Below, one piece after another: positions 1 to 10,660 of a stretch of DNA of 64,000 bases. Within the stretch, counting starts at the first letter, position 1, and each line of letters starts with the position of its first letter. The notes below the pieces were generated by a model. That model had not been told where the DNA came from and searched no databases. It saw only the letters and a program-made list of their open reading frames with translations. Origin of the DNA: Spisula solida (Eukaryota > Mollusca > Bivalvia > Venerida > Mactridae); NCBI GenBank assembly GCA_947247005.1, contig OX365959.1:34926148-34990147 (forward strand). The letters are read 5' to 3'. A program made the translations under genes and the position numbers.

Positions 1-460
1 GAAAGCAGTCCCGTATTCAAGGTTCGCAAAGTCCTTGAAATGTCCTTGAATTTAGGTTTCAACCTTAAAAAGTAATTCAATTTAGTGCTGCCTTAAAACA
101 ATTCCAAAAATGGTACTTGTATTTAACTGAAAATCCTTGAATTCAGGCAACTAACCTTGAATATCTGTCAAAAGTGTATGGATGTTGTCAGAATGGCACA
201 TTATCTGCGTAAAAAACGAAACAAATACTCTTTCTCAAAAATTAAAAGTATATAAATGTATGGTAAATGTTCGGAAAATGCCTTGAAAATACCTATTCTA
301 CCTTGAATTTGGATGTTGGAATTTAGTATGAACCATGAGCTATTGTGGTTTTGAAAAAATGGGGTTTAGTACTCATTATAAAAGCATTTAAGTACATGTA
401 TATGGCAGTATTGTATGGTACTTTGTGTCATTGTGTCAATATGTGATTTTACGATTACAG
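1..460 (+). other. Intron of BiP copy 1 with degenerate CCTTGAA repeats
   Basis: This is the 3' part of the intron before the last BiP exon. It contains many irregular copies of CCTTGAA and CCTTGAATTTAGG-like strings (around 30-60, 110-165 and 280-315), so it looks like a decayed simple or dispersed repeat. No coding signal was seen. Confidence 0.6.
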
Positions 461-1285
461 GAAGCAAGTCGAGGTATTAACCCTGATGAAGCTGTTGCTT
501 ATGGTGCTGCTGTTCAAGCTGGTGTATTGAGTGGACAGGAAGACACTAGCGATCTCGTCCTGCTCGATGTTAACCCCCTCACCATGGGTATCGAAACCGT
601 CGGAGGCGTCATGACCAAACTGATCGCTAGAAACACTGTCATTCCAACAAAGAAATCCCAGATTTTCTCCACCGCAGCCGATAACCAACCAACTGTAACC
701 ATCCAAGTATACGAAGGTGAACGTCCAATGACCAAAGATAACCACATCCTCGGAAAATTTGATCTCACCGGAATCCCACCAGCACCCAGAGGTGTACCAC
801 AAATCGAGGTCACATTCGAAATTGATGTCAACGGTATTCTTAAAGTATCAGCTGAAGATAAGGGAACTGGAAGCAAGAACCATATTGTCATCAACAACGA
901 CAGCAACCGATTGTCGCCCGAAGATATTGAAAGAATGATCAACGATGCCGAGAAGTATGCTGCTGAAGATGAAGTCATGAAAACCAAAGTTGAAGCTAAA
1001 AATGAACTTGAAAGTTATTCTTACAGTTTGAAAAACCAGATTAACGACAAAGAAAAGTTGGGAGCTAAACTTAGTGATGAAGACAAAGAAACAATTGAAA
1101 CCGCTCTTGACGAGAAAATCAAATGGTTGGAAGCCAATCCCGATGCTGAAACTGAGGATTATAAAGAACAAAAGAAAGAACTTGATGAAATTGTACAACC
1201 TATTATGAGCAAACTTTATCAAGGTGCTGGCGGAGAAGGAGGTGAAGGTCAACAGACCGAAGACGGGGACCACGACGAGTTATAA
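461..1285 (+). CDS. HSPA5: BiP/GRP78 (ER Hsp70) copy 1, last coding exon (5'-partial gene)
   Basis: This is the C-terminal part of an ER-lumenal Hsp70 chaperone (BiP), which binds unfolded secretory proteins under ATP control. The exon follows a clear acceptor (TTACAG, ending at 460) and opens in phase 0 with [17 protein letters not shown], the end of the nucleotide-binding domain. The interdomain linker ([10 protein letters not shown]), the beta-sandwich substrate-binding domain ([30 protein letters not shown]) and the alpha-helical lid follow. It ends in a Gly/Glu-rich tail and HDEL, an ER-retrieval signal. Upstream exons lie outside the window. Unlike the second copy at 14,071-18,879, it has no intron between the codons for EG and ERPMT. 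Codons are more C-ending than in copy 2, which would suit high expression. The identity is certain; whether the missing upstream part is intact cannot be seen. Confidence 0.96.
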   Translation, partial: EASRGINPDEAVAYGAAVQAGVLSGQEDTSDLVLLDVNPLTMGIETVGGVMTKLIARNTVIPTKKSQIFSTAADNQPTVTIQVYEGERPMTKDNHILGKFDLTGIPPAPRGVPQIEVTFEIDVNGILKVSAEDKGTGSKNHIVINNDSNRLSPEDIERMINDAEKYAAEDEVMKTKVEAKNELESYSYSLKNQINDKEKLGAKLSDEDKETIETALDEKIKWLEANPDAETEDYKEQKKELDEIVQPIMSKLYQGAGGEGGEGQQTEDGDHDEL

Positions 1286-2514
1286 GAGTTGTATCACTTA
1301 GGAATTTAAAAATTATTTCAAATATTTATTTTTATTTTCATAATTACTGGCTCAAATTATTGTTTACAGAGTTGTTAATTATGATTATAAATTTCATGTC
1401 ACACGCCAAGGCTGTCTCATTATGTCTCGGGTGTGTTGTGCAACTTGAACTGTATACTTGGTTTTGAGTTACGCTTGCAGTGTTTCATTTTGATGCGAGT
1501 CCCGAGTCCCTGACTCACAAAATTGTAAAATTTTTGGAAATACCTCCTTTTTACTACGTGGGACCCTTGTTAAGTTCAGTGGGACAGGACAGCTTTCAAA
1601 ACCAAAATGAAACACTGCACTTTAATGCAAAATTGCTTACACATAGCAGTGGTAAAGATAATGCTACTTAAACTGAAAATATTCTGCCAAACTCGAGTAC
1701 AACTTATTTATACATCACAGAATATGTAACTAGATTAGTTTGTCCCATGAATCATCAAAGCTGTGTTCTAATCATATTGATTATAAACATTGGGGACACT
1801 CTCCAGTTAGTCTTGTGGGGACCATGTTAAAATTCGTCTGAATATATTTCAATTATTTTGTCAATTCCTGTAGCAGTGGAGTGATGGGAGATTACTGTTT
1901 GTTGATCTAAAAGACACATGATGCATGGGTTCCATTTTACTCGGAGTAGGGAACATTTCCAAAAAAGGTCACATTTTGACCCTCAAATTTTGGTTTGAAG
2001 GGTCGTTTTCTTTTAAAATCACAGGTATTTTGCCTATAAAATGGTAAAATTTAGTCAGAATGATCACAATGACCTTTCAGATTCTAGAGCTAGTGGAATC
2101 CCTGTATGATGTGCAGTTGTGTTTTACAAGTTAACGATACATAAAATGACATAATGTGTGTACGTTATGAGAGTATGGTGTATAAATGTAAAATATGTAT
2201 AGTTCTGTTTAATCAGGTCTGTCACTTGTATACAAACATTGTAATATCATAACATTGTAGTTTTCTTGTTGTAAACATTTTAATTGGAGTAATAGGCAGT
2301 GAAAACCTATACTTCACAAAGGTACATATTTATACACATAGTTTGAATTAAAGTAAGACGTAAATGAGAGAAATTGTAATGTTTATGTACACAATATGTA
2401 AACAAGTGACCGTCTTGGTTGAATAATCGATTTATATGTTTCATCATGACAGTGTTTCCATAGTATTGTGTAAATGTGTTAAGTTTTGGGGGTTATGTGC
2501 ATAATTGTGTGAGA

Positions 2515-2555
2515 TGACGTCACGTGTGAGATGACGTGACTTCAACGTGACGTCA
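2515..2555. promoter_or_regulatory. Cluster of CRE / UPRE-like motifs
   Basis: Two TGACGTCA palindromes (2515-2522 and 2548-2555), a CACGTG E-box (2521-2526) and a TGACGTGA (2532-2539) sit within 41 bases. TGACGTG[GA] is the known ATF6/XBP1 (UPRE) core and TGACGTCA the CRE for CREB/ATF proteins, all relevant to a BiP locus. The position, about 1.2 kb after the BiP stop codon, is unusual for a promoter. It may be a downstream enhancer, a transcribed element or chance. The motifs are seen; function is inferred. Confidence 0.45.
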
Positions 2556-3105
2556 CGTCGCGTTCCTCATTAAAGTCATCGTCAAATCAGTGCTGTTCAT
2601 AATTTATTATATATACATAAAGTTCATATGTAAATTTATCATTTATCATTATTTTGTTATATAAAATGCATTTCGGATTCATTCTGTTCCAATCATACAG
2701 CTATATATTACAGCATTTGCCTTAAAGGTAATCTTACTATTAAGCGTCTTATTACAAACGGTTCACATCAAAAATTAACATCAGGTGATTGGGTAATTTT
2801 TATTCATCTATTTATTCTATATAACTGCAAGTGAAAAAAGAAAGCGGCATCATTTTTATCTCAATTTATCGTTGATGTGAATGTATCAAGAAAAACATTG
2901 TGATTGAAAGATCTTGGCCATTTAAGTGAGATTTGTATTTTTTTGTGTAATTGAGACATTCTTTAAGCAAGTGTCTTAACGTGGTTAAAATGTTCCATTT
3001 CAATATTATGTTCATGCATTATATAAAATACTGTTTAATATGACTTAACAGTTTGTGATAATAGTGTTAAACATATTTTGTGAAATGTTGTATTAAAATG
3101 AAAAA

Positions 3106-3111
3106 AATAAA
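3106..3111 (+). terminator. Candidate poly(A) signal AATAAA, BiP copy 1
   Basis: This canonical hexamer in an A-rich stretch is the last strong candidate before unrelated repeats begin at 3223. Earlier polyadenylation at 2569-2574 (ATTAAA) is possible. Confidence 0.4.
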
Positions 3112-3222
3112 AAAATATTGAACCAATACACATGTTTGTTTACTTTGACTACAGTTAAAGTTTAGTTTCATTTGTCAAACTGTTTTCTATTTATATGTCT
3201 GCCAATTCACTCAACTAGTTTT

Positions 3223-3370
3223 CCAGGGGCGGTATTCATCTTACTTGACTTTTAGGATAAGGACAACCAATCAGAACATACCATATTAAACTCTTGGTTA
3301 GTAACAGGCGATATGATTGGCTATCCTTATTCTCCAATTCAATAAGATCAATACTAAATAACACCCCTGG
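3223..3370. mobile_element. MITE family A, copy 1 (CCAGGGG termini)
   Basis: A 148-bp element with inverted ends: CCAGGGGCGGTATTCAT on the left and a matching ACACCCCTGG on the right. Two further copies occur at 28891-29042 and 51598-51750, in the opposite orientation, sharing the interior motifs for GGCTATCC, CCTGTTACTGACC and GATCAATATTGAATAC. There is no coding capacity, which fits a non-autonomous DNA transposon. Confidence 0.75.
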
Positions 3371-3379
3371 ACTGTATCC

Positions 3380-3560
3380 TAACCCACAGTACTAACTTGC
3401 CATTCCTCATGGAATAAGCAACTTCTCCACATGTGGAGTAAAACTGATATTGTCAAATTATCATGGAAGGGTATGAGCGGTCTGGTAATCGAACCCGGAT
3501 CGCCAGGTTACAAATTATTGGAATCCAGCACACAAACCACTGGATAACTTCCTCTGATTT
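3380..3560 (-). mobile_element. tRNA-derived SINE-like element
   Basis: On the minus strand there is a good RNA polymerase III B box (GGGTTCGATTACC, near 3485-3500) preceded by a D-arm/A-box-like stretch (CCAGTGGTTTGTGTGCTGG). The cloverleaf is not intact, so this is a tRNA-derived repeat or tRNA pseudogene rather than a working tRNA. Confidence 0.45.
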
Positions 3561-5307
3561 TTGGGGGTATTTCATATGATAAACGGATGGAAAGTCTTTA
3601 ACTGCAGAATGTTAAATGTCATGACGAGCGGTTTTGCAGCCGAATAACAGGTGCTGATAAGCACAGGCTTATAGCTACACTAAACTGGCTATTGATGAAT
3701 GTTACACAAAGCTAATATTAGACAGATTCTGTCGCTATGCATTGCTGTTTGTTCTTCGCAGTACAAATAATTACACTGGGTATGTATGGGTGGCCAGATT
3801 CTATTATCAATCACCCTATGAACTATGTTCGCATGCTGTATGGTGCGCCAGGGATAATGTGATGTTTACAAACTTGAATCAGTTCGGTTAACTGTCGCAA
3901 ATTTGGTTTTACAAATAACTTATAGTCCAGTTAGAATATAATGACAATGATGTTGCAGTTTATGTGTACGCAAAAATCACAACCATTGTCTAAACAGGTA
4001 GAGCGAAATTTAGCATTGAAATTATAGTTGTTTGTACAGTATACGCCTTTATATGGTTTTACACCGTTATAGTAGACTTGACCGCTGCGTCACTGGCTTT
4101 TTATCCTGACTGGACTATAAGTAAATGGATATATAGTTATTTTGTATTAAAAACATCACTGATAATTCGTGCACATCTGATTCATCCACATTTTTAGAAT
4201 ATACCAAATGTTCCTGCATTCTCATGGGCACACTGTGACTTTAAGAGTTTACACAAACATCCTTACACAAATCACTAACAGCATCTCACAGCAGCCCTCA
4301 CAGAATACATGATCAGAATAATGAACATGACATGGAATAACAAAGTAACATACTGGTTTGATTATATCTTTTATTCTGTGGAACATACAATGTAATTAAT
4401 ACAATGTGATGAAAATTGGTTTTTCAATGTTTATTGCGCACAGAAAATATAGACATTATTGGAACACATAACGGAAGTACATCGAGGTCTAATTCAAATG
4501 TCGACCAACTGAACACTCCAGTCATTTTCACTGTTATCACGGTTCCTAGACCAATTCCATAAAATATACCTCTTTACAAAGGTTACCAGTATACGGACCA
4601 AGGGAAACAACTGTGATTAGTGTTAAAGTAAAATTGGCAGAGTAGTGCCCCTTATTACAATATACAATTTAACAATACAGCAAACGACAGAATTTTGTAG
4701 TTTAAACTTCTGTGCGTATTTTGGCATTAGAAAACTAAGAGAAATACCATTGAGATGTGTCTTATTTATATTTTGTAAAAGTATGCTCTTTCAAAAAAAG
4801 AACACACTTAGTTTAATCAACAACGAAATGTTATCGAAAAGATGTTATAGGGAAAGTAGTTTAGTTGTCGAATAGTGACTTCCTTAGATGTGCATGCCTT
4901 ATTTGTACACGTCAAAGAAACATTCATTGGAATACTGATACCAAAGCCAATATAATACGACGTGTCTAATTTATTTTCGAACTAACATAATGTGACTTGT
5001 TTTAAAACCACTGCGGATGTCTGATCTTAGCCACTAGTTAGATGAAACGGCCCTTGGAATTCTGCACTATTTAGAATGTCAGACCCCACGATTATAAGTT
5101 TTTTACAAGCTCAACTCAACTTGGGTATGAACCTTGAAAGGCTACTAGAAAATCCAACAATTTTAAAGAAAATCTTTACTATACCAAAAGATATTACTCT
5201 GCTTTCTTTAAGTCTATTCGTGTCATGAATACGTATACAGTGTATATAAGTTTCAGGATTTAAAGTTTGAGTTGAACATAAAAAAAGCTTCATAATTATG
5301 GTACCAG

Positions 5308-5551
5308 GCCCCGATCTCCCGTAGGATCTCAATTTGAGCTAAATCTCACCTCACATATTGTCATTTATTTATCTTTGAAGTCATTTCCATTTGAGACTGG
5401 TCTCAAAATTGGCATCACAAAACAGATACATTTTTCTGAGTTTACTTTCAAGATATTGAACGTCTGATGTATCTAAATTTCTGACTCTGATTTGACCAAA
5501 ATCTCAATTTGAGATGAGATTTCTACTTGAGATGCTTCGGGAGATCGGGGC
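5308..5551. mobile_element. Inverted-repeat element with GCCCCGATCTCCCG ends
   Basis: The termini GCCCCGATCTCCCG (5308-5321) and its exact reverse complement (5538-5551) bracket 244 bp that also contains internal inverted ATCTCAATTTGAG motifs. There is no coding capacity, which fits a MITE. Confidence 0.65.
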
Positions 5552-5590
5552 TTAGTATTACTAGTATTCCTGTGGTCATTCCTTATATTA

Positions 5591-8500
5591 CTACATCTCG
5601 GCTATCAGGAAGCCGCTGAATGTAGTGTATAAATAACCTCGCACTATCACATTAGTACTATAGTAAGTGGTACTTCGGACCCAGACTGTATCACCTTTAT
5701 TACAAATCACCACCACGGAACTAAATCCTTGAGCTCTGTTCAAATCTGCATTACTAGTATGTACTGGTAAAGTTCCTGAAACAATCCGTACTAAATACGC
5801 ACCATTTTTCACTATTTCCGTTAAAATATTCCCTTTTTGCATCGTCACGAGAGAGCTTGCGAAGTAATATATACCGCTAACCGGGCAGGTAACTGATGTA
5901 TGGGTGTTCACACCAAATGCTTGTCCAATGTTCGTTACTACGTAATTAAACTGTAATGTTTGGTGGTTATAAAGCCCTTTCATATCATCTGACAATCTCG
6001 CCGTGAATGCTATTCTAGTGTTCATCTTGGGTGCACCTGTAACAGGAACTATTCGTTTTTCGATGTGGCAATTTATATCTGAAAAGTGAAAATATAGAAA
6101 ACAATCTATGCGTATACACATACTTTCATACATAACGTTAGTTATATTTTTTAATGGCGACCTATCCGGGTTGTATGGGGAGCGGTGGCCTAGAGATACG
6201 GCGCGGGCTTTGGGATCGAGAGGTTCCGGGTTCCACCCCCGTCTGCACCACTGCTTAATTTCTCTGAGCAACAATAACCCATAATGCTCCTCTCGACCAA
6301 GGTGTAAAATGGTACCTGTGAGGGCAGTGTTTGAACATGTTCGATATTCCTGGGCGCCGTACTCGATGCACACTAACCAGGAGAAATAGTCTCACCGGGA
6401 GGTAGCCCAATGAACAGGGGAAGTTGAAATGTAAAAGGGTGGCTGAACGGCTGAACTTCTTAAAGCAGCCCTCGAAAATTGGTAACTTTTGTTAGACGCT
6501 TTCAATAACATTACGTCGCCCGAGAACCATATATACTATACATGTATAGTGTTTTATGTGTCTTTTTCTTGTTTTCGAGAAAATCAGGTTTAAGGGTATT
6601 GTTTTATCAAAGCACTTACGAAAATCTTAAAGTTACGCTCAAATTTAAATTCTTTATAATTCCTTAACAACTGCAAATTGGTCATGGACAAGGTTTGTAG
6701 GAGCTCATTAACTGAATCATTATAAGTATTGCAGCTCCATTTTAAAGAATTTAAATTTGATTGTAAGTTTACTATCTCCGTAAGTGCTTTGATAAAACAG
6801 TACCCAGGGCTTTATAACTTTTTTGTTTGTGGACGAATTCTAACAGAAATTGGTATGCGTTTTATTTATGTAGATCTCCATTTTAGTTTACATCACTTGA
6901 CTTGATGGGTCAAAGACGCAGATAGACCATTTTGGTTCTCGAAAAAACATGACTATTGCAGATAGAACAAAATGGATCTGGTGATATCTAAATGTTCCCG
7001 AAAGAGTCACTGTGATAAAGCTCTCATCGAGAGCTTTCCAACGGTATATAATACTCATTTTTGGCAAAAATGACGATAGAACACTATATGGTTCTCGGGC
7101 GACGCAATTTAGTCCATTTCACTGATCTGGGTACTGTTTTATCAAAGCATTTACGCTAGCGTAACACTAAGTTTTCCGTAAATATTGCGTACGTCAATAA
7201 TATTTGCGCAAATGCGTTTTACTAAGATATTTTTTCTCATATTTTGTCGTAAGTTTTGGCGTAATTCTACGCAAGGTCCGAGTGACCGTAAATTGCAAAT
7301 ATGAACGTAGTGAGGAGTTTTTGCCACGCACTGATGATTTTTGACCGTCACTTGTTGTTATAGACGGTGATTAGTAATAAAAACATGTTTAATCATCAAA
7401 ACTTATCGAGCTTTTCTGTATATTTATTCATTCTGGTTCCCGTTATATTGGTAATATTGTGGCCCGGTCTATGTTCAATATTCAATATTTTTACGTAAAT
7501 GAATGCAACAACTTGCGATCGATTAGTAAAACACACTTAAGGATTTGCGTAAGTGACAAATATATCCGTAAACTTACGCGACATTTACGCATTGTTAGTA
7601 AAACAGTACCCCGATGATTGTAGTAGCAACGCATGGAAAAGTCTCAAGTTCGTAAAATTATATAAATAAATTCAACTACTATATGGAGACGTTGACAATA
7701 AATGATTTCTAGCGGAAGAGTTAGTTTGTAATTGAATATTAATTCCAGGAAAACTGTTCAACGTGTTCCCTAACTTCCCCGTATCTAATGACATTTAATG
7801 ATTGGTTAAAAAGTAATAAAACTTGACCATGTCAGGGGCGTAGCCAGGCTTGAATGGATGTTACGCACAAAGGCCTTGAAGTGGGTGATAGGGAAGGTGA
7901 GTGCCTCATGTTCGTTGAGATTAGGGATTACATGGAAAATTGAATGATTTGTGGGGTATAATAACCGGGTGGCTACAAATATTGTATCGTAGTGGAGGGA
8001 TTTGGGAGGAGTGTCCCCTCCCGCAGAAGATTTTTTTCAAGTTTTGAATAAAAATGGTGAAATTTCGTGTTAAAAATCGAACTTTGGGATATTAAGTACA
8101 ACATCCCGAGATTTTGACTTTAATGTCAGTTTTTGGCTGTATTGATGCTTTTACTTTTCAAATTGATGTTACGCACGTGCGTAAGTGCGTATGGCTGGCA
8201 ACGCCCCTGCATGTTAACGAAATATTTAAATGGGTGTTAGAGCCATCGGAAGTTTACTGCATTTTAACCAACTACTTTCGATGAGGGGATACGGGATCAC
8301 AGCGTATACACTTGATCACTGTATGCCTTATTGGGAGACTATAAAATTTAATTTAACTTGATGACTTTTTGTGAGCAAAAACATCTGTGATTTTCGGTCA
8401 CTGTATGACCTATTGGGAGAATATTCAATTCAATGTGTATGCCTTATTGTGATAGCTGGAAGTTGATTCTTTTCACTGTTTGCATACGTTCATACAATAA

Positions 8501-9048
8501 ACCAGGAAGCGAATCCAGTGCTGACATACCACGTGGTATGTGAGGTATTGTTTGGCTAAGAACGCAAGTAAAATTATGTCATATAACAATCCTACCACTT
8601 ACCCTTCGCATTGGTTTGTTTGGCTCCATTTCCAACTGGAACTCTAACATCAACGCCCGCCATGTTCTCTGCTAATTCGTCAGTATTGTCCGCGAGTCTA
8701 TTTCCAACATTTTCTATCATTTCCACAGCTTCCATCCTTTTCAAAAGATCCTTATGACTCGCTTCAACCGTATGTGTGATGTCTGCTAACCGCCCTTCAA
8801 AATTTTCAGAATGAGTCGTCATGCTCGAAAAGTTCTGCGTATTTCGTATGACACTCGTTAACTTGCTGTTCTAACCGCTTTATTTTGCGCGCATTGCGTT
8901 CGGTGGATACTTTCAAACGGTTCAGTTTATTACGAATGTCATTTAATAAGCTTACTTCCGAGTTTTCAGTTTCTCCAAACACATTATGCTGGGCATACAA
9001 CCATCCACTGATGAACAATATGACAACATTACAAATAGTCTTATCCAT
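5591..9048 (-). CDS. Secreted coiled-coil C1q-domain protein (C1qDC); exon 1 carries a net frameshift
   Basis: There are two coding exons. Exon 1 is 9048-8603 (ATG at 9048-9046), with donor GTAAGT at 8602-8597. Exon 2 is 6078-5591, after a TTTTCAG acceptor, ending in TAG. Exon 1 encodes a hydrophobic N-terminus starting MDKTICNVVILFISGW (signal peptide), then a charged heptad-like region (coiled coil). Exon 2 encodes a full C1q domain of about 140 residues with the motifs FNYVVTNIGQAF, CPVSGIYYF and the C-terminal FSGFLIAEM. Bivalve C1qDC proteins of this plan act as secreted pattern-recognition lectins. Exon 1 is 446 nt, but joining the frames needs one base fewer (modulo 3). The upstream frame stops at 8808-8806, while the frame feeding exon 2 is open only from about 8880 downward. 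It may be a pseudogene, an allele or a sequence error. Confidence 0.82.
6178..6482 (+). mobile_element. tRNA-derived SINE, copy 1
   Basis: It begins GGGAGCGGTGGCCTAGAG (A box) and has the B box GGTTCCGGGTTCCACCCC about 40 bases later. The roughly 230-base body contains GTTCGATATTCCTGGGCGCC. It aligns end to end with the copy at 50580-50879 in the same orientation, with moderate divergence. Confidence 0.8.
6514..7104. mobile_element. Inverted-repeat element containing a nested MITE
   Basis: The outer arm CGTCGCCCGAGAACCATATA (6514-6533) is perfectly repeated in inverse orientation at 7085-7104. The 591-bp interval has no transposase. A family B MITE (6594-6805) lies inside, so this element is probably the older one. 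Confidence 0.65.
6594..6805. mobile_element. MITE family B, copy 1 (GGGTACTG termini)
   Basis: A 212-bp element. The left end GGGTATTGTTTTATCAAAGC and its near-perfect inverse on the right (GCTTTGATAAAACAGTACCC) give terminal repeats of about 27 bp. Related copies are at 7129-7611 and, truncated, at 47289-47418. Confidence 0.75.
7129..7611. mobile_element. MITE family B relative, 483 bp
   Basis: It starts GGGTACTGTTTTATCAAAGC and ends AGTAAAACAGTACCC. The interior is rich in TTTACG/CGTAAA motifs in both orientations, as in subterminal transposase-binding repeats. No coding region was found. Confidence 0.65.
7833..8209. mobile_element. CAGGGGCGTAGCCAG inverted-repeat element with CATGT flanks
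   Basis: It starts CAGGGGCGTAGCCAG and ends CTGGCAACGCCCCTG, an imperfect inverse. A 5-base direct repeat CATGT flanks it (7828-7832 and 8210-8214). The termini look hAT-like, but an 8-bp duplication is not evident, so the superfamily is uncertain. TTACGCAC occurs near both ends. Confidence 0.6.
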
Positions 9049-9221
9049 ATTTCTACCAAACTTAAACGTAAAGTTTTGTCTGGGCGAGCAACTAGATCTA
9101 GAACAAAAAAAATCGAAAAGATAAGACCTGCATGCTAATACACGAAACATGTCAAACTGACCGATATTATGCGTCATGTATAGCACGTAGAATTTGACAT
9201 GATCCTGACCTTTAAGCATGA

Positions 9222-9386
9222 ATACGAGGGATGATCCATATATACGAGGGATGATCCATTATACGAGGGATGATCCATATATACGAGGGATGATTCATAT
9301 ATACGAGGGATGATCCATATATACGAGGGATGATCCATATATACGAGGGATGATCCATAAATACGAGGGATGATCCATATATACGA
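9222..9386. repeat. 20-bp minisatellite, 8 copies
   Basis: Tandem copies of ATACGAGGGATGATCCATAT recur nearly perfectly every 20 bases (one copy is 19). The array lies about 170 bases upstream of the C1qDC start codon, so it could affect that promoter. Short apparent proteins read through it are repeat artefacts. Confidence 0.9.
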
Positions 9387-9774
9387 CGACGTAATTGGTA
9401 TTACATTTTTTAATGGTCTGTTCAACTTGACATTTCCAGTTTAGGTGTTCGTCAACATGTATTCCTAATAATTTCTCACTTGATGAGTATGCTAGTGGTA
9501 AACCATGCATTTGTATATTGTTAGAAGTTGTGTGCTCTTTTGTTTTGTTGTTGTTTTAGGAAGCAGTATTGTACGTTGCTTTAGTTTTTGATACGTTTGG
9601 AAGCATCGAGTTGTCTTTGCACCATTCATCAACATTATCAATGTTAGTCTGCAGTATATTATGTACCCCAATAACTGTTTTACCAAACACATACATTGTT
9701 GTATCATCTGCAAACATGTCAACGGTTGATTTGTTAGTGTGTAATGGTAGGTCATTAATAAATTGTATAAACAG
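9387..9774 (-). pseudogene. LINE reverse-transcriptase fragment (downstream half)
   Basis: In fragmented minus-strand frames one reads IND-LPLH, the RT active-site motif FADDTTMY and a later LLGIHVDEHLNW, as in the catalytic core and thumb of non-LTR reverse transcriptases. Frames shift between pieces, so it is dead. It is the continuation of 10284-10660, separated by the hAT-like insertion at 9775-10283. Confidence 0.75.
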
Positions 9775-10283
9775 TAGGGGTGACTATTGAGTCCAATTTT
9801 GACTATTGCAATACTATTGCTATTGCTGAAAGTACTATTGCGATACTATTGTATTGCTGGAGACTATTGCGATACTATTGCAATAGTTATTGCCAAGATT
9901 TGAAAACAAGAGATTAACTTGTAAATGCAAATTTGCACTGTGTAAGATATTACTTTGTTGTACAACATACAAATATTCTATTTGTGGAAAGGATTTAAAA
10001 TGAATTGACAGAAATAGATTCATAAAACTATGGCGATATTGGTCCATTGTGGCTGTTTTGATGCTTGTGGTTATTTACAATTAGTTTTTTTCAACGAAAA
10101 CGGAAGTTATTTTAAATTATAATAAACTTTATTTATAAAAAGGAAACTATCGTAACTATCGATAGTTGAGCTAACTATCGGCGATAATTATTGGATCGAG
10201 ACTTTTACTATCGATCCATACTATCGGGACACTCGGGATCGCAATGCATCGATATTTCGATGCATTAGATTGACCCACCCCTA
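9775..10283. mobile_element. hAT-like non-autonomous transposon with 8-bp target duplication
   Basis: The ends are TAGGGGTG and CACCCCTA, flanked on both sides by the identical octamer ATAAACAG (9767-9774 and 10284-10291). An 8-bp duplication is the hAT signature. The 509-bp interior has repeated ACTATTGCAATA and ACTATCGATAGT motifs near the two ends and no transposase. It interrupts a LINE reverse transcriptase, so it is younger than that LINE. Confidence 0.85.
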
Positions 10284-10660
10284 ATAAACAGTATTGGACC
10301 GAGGACAGAGCCCTGTGGAACACCTGCTGATATTTGTTGAGCAGAAGAAAGCTGTCCAGATAAACATATTTGTTGAGAACGGTTTTGTAGGTATGATGAG
10401 AGCCAGTTTACAGCAGATTCACTAAACTTGTACAGTTTTAGTTTTTCTATCAATAGTGCATGATTAACTAGATAAAATGCTTTGGTTAGATCTAAGAATA
10501 TAGTTCCAACATAGGATTTTTCATTTACAGCTTGAATCCACTCATCAATTATATTTATAAGAGCAGTTTCACATGAATGATTTGAACGAAATCCTGATTG
10601 AGTGGAATATAGAAGTTTATTTGTTTCTAAGAATTGTTTTATATGATTTGAGAATTCTTA
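10284..10660 (-). pseudogene. LINE reverse-transcriptase fragment (upstream half)
   Basis: The minus strand encodes SGFR-HSCETAL, then DLTKAF-LVNH, then WLSSYLQNRSQ and AGVPQGSVLGPILF, the ordered RT motifs of non-LTR retrotransposons. It is truncated, and an inverted duplication of its own sequence follows at 10653-10691. A related fragment lies at 39170-40010. Confidence 0.82.

Larger units (their letters stand above)
1286..3115 (+). other. Likely 3' UTR and downstream flank of BiP copy 1
   Basis: There is no supportable coding region here. An AATAAA hexamer lies at 3106-3111 inside an A-rich stretch, and an ATTAAA at 2569-2574. If the distal site is used the 3' UTR would be about 1.8 kb. 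The region also holds the CRE/UPRE-like motif cluster at 2515-2555. The true cleavage site needs transcript data. Confidence 0.5.
6079..8602 (-). other. Intron of the C1qDC gene, filled with mobile elements
   Basis: This 2.5-kb intron (donor GTAAGT, acceptor TTTTCAG) contains, in order along the plus strand, a SINE, an inverted-repeat element with a MITE nested in it, a second MITE and a hAT-like element. The exon 2 reading frame stays open for about 295 bases into the intron and through the SINE. Confidence 0.75.

Noticed and set aside
455..1273. Three long antisense open frames over BiP copy 1
   Set aside because: These are shadows of the conserved Hsp70 coding sequence; the plus strand is clearly the coding one.
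9174..9510. Open frames with repeated WIIPRIYGSS and YMDHPSY
   Set aside because: Translation of the 20-bp minisatellite joined to dead LINE sequence.
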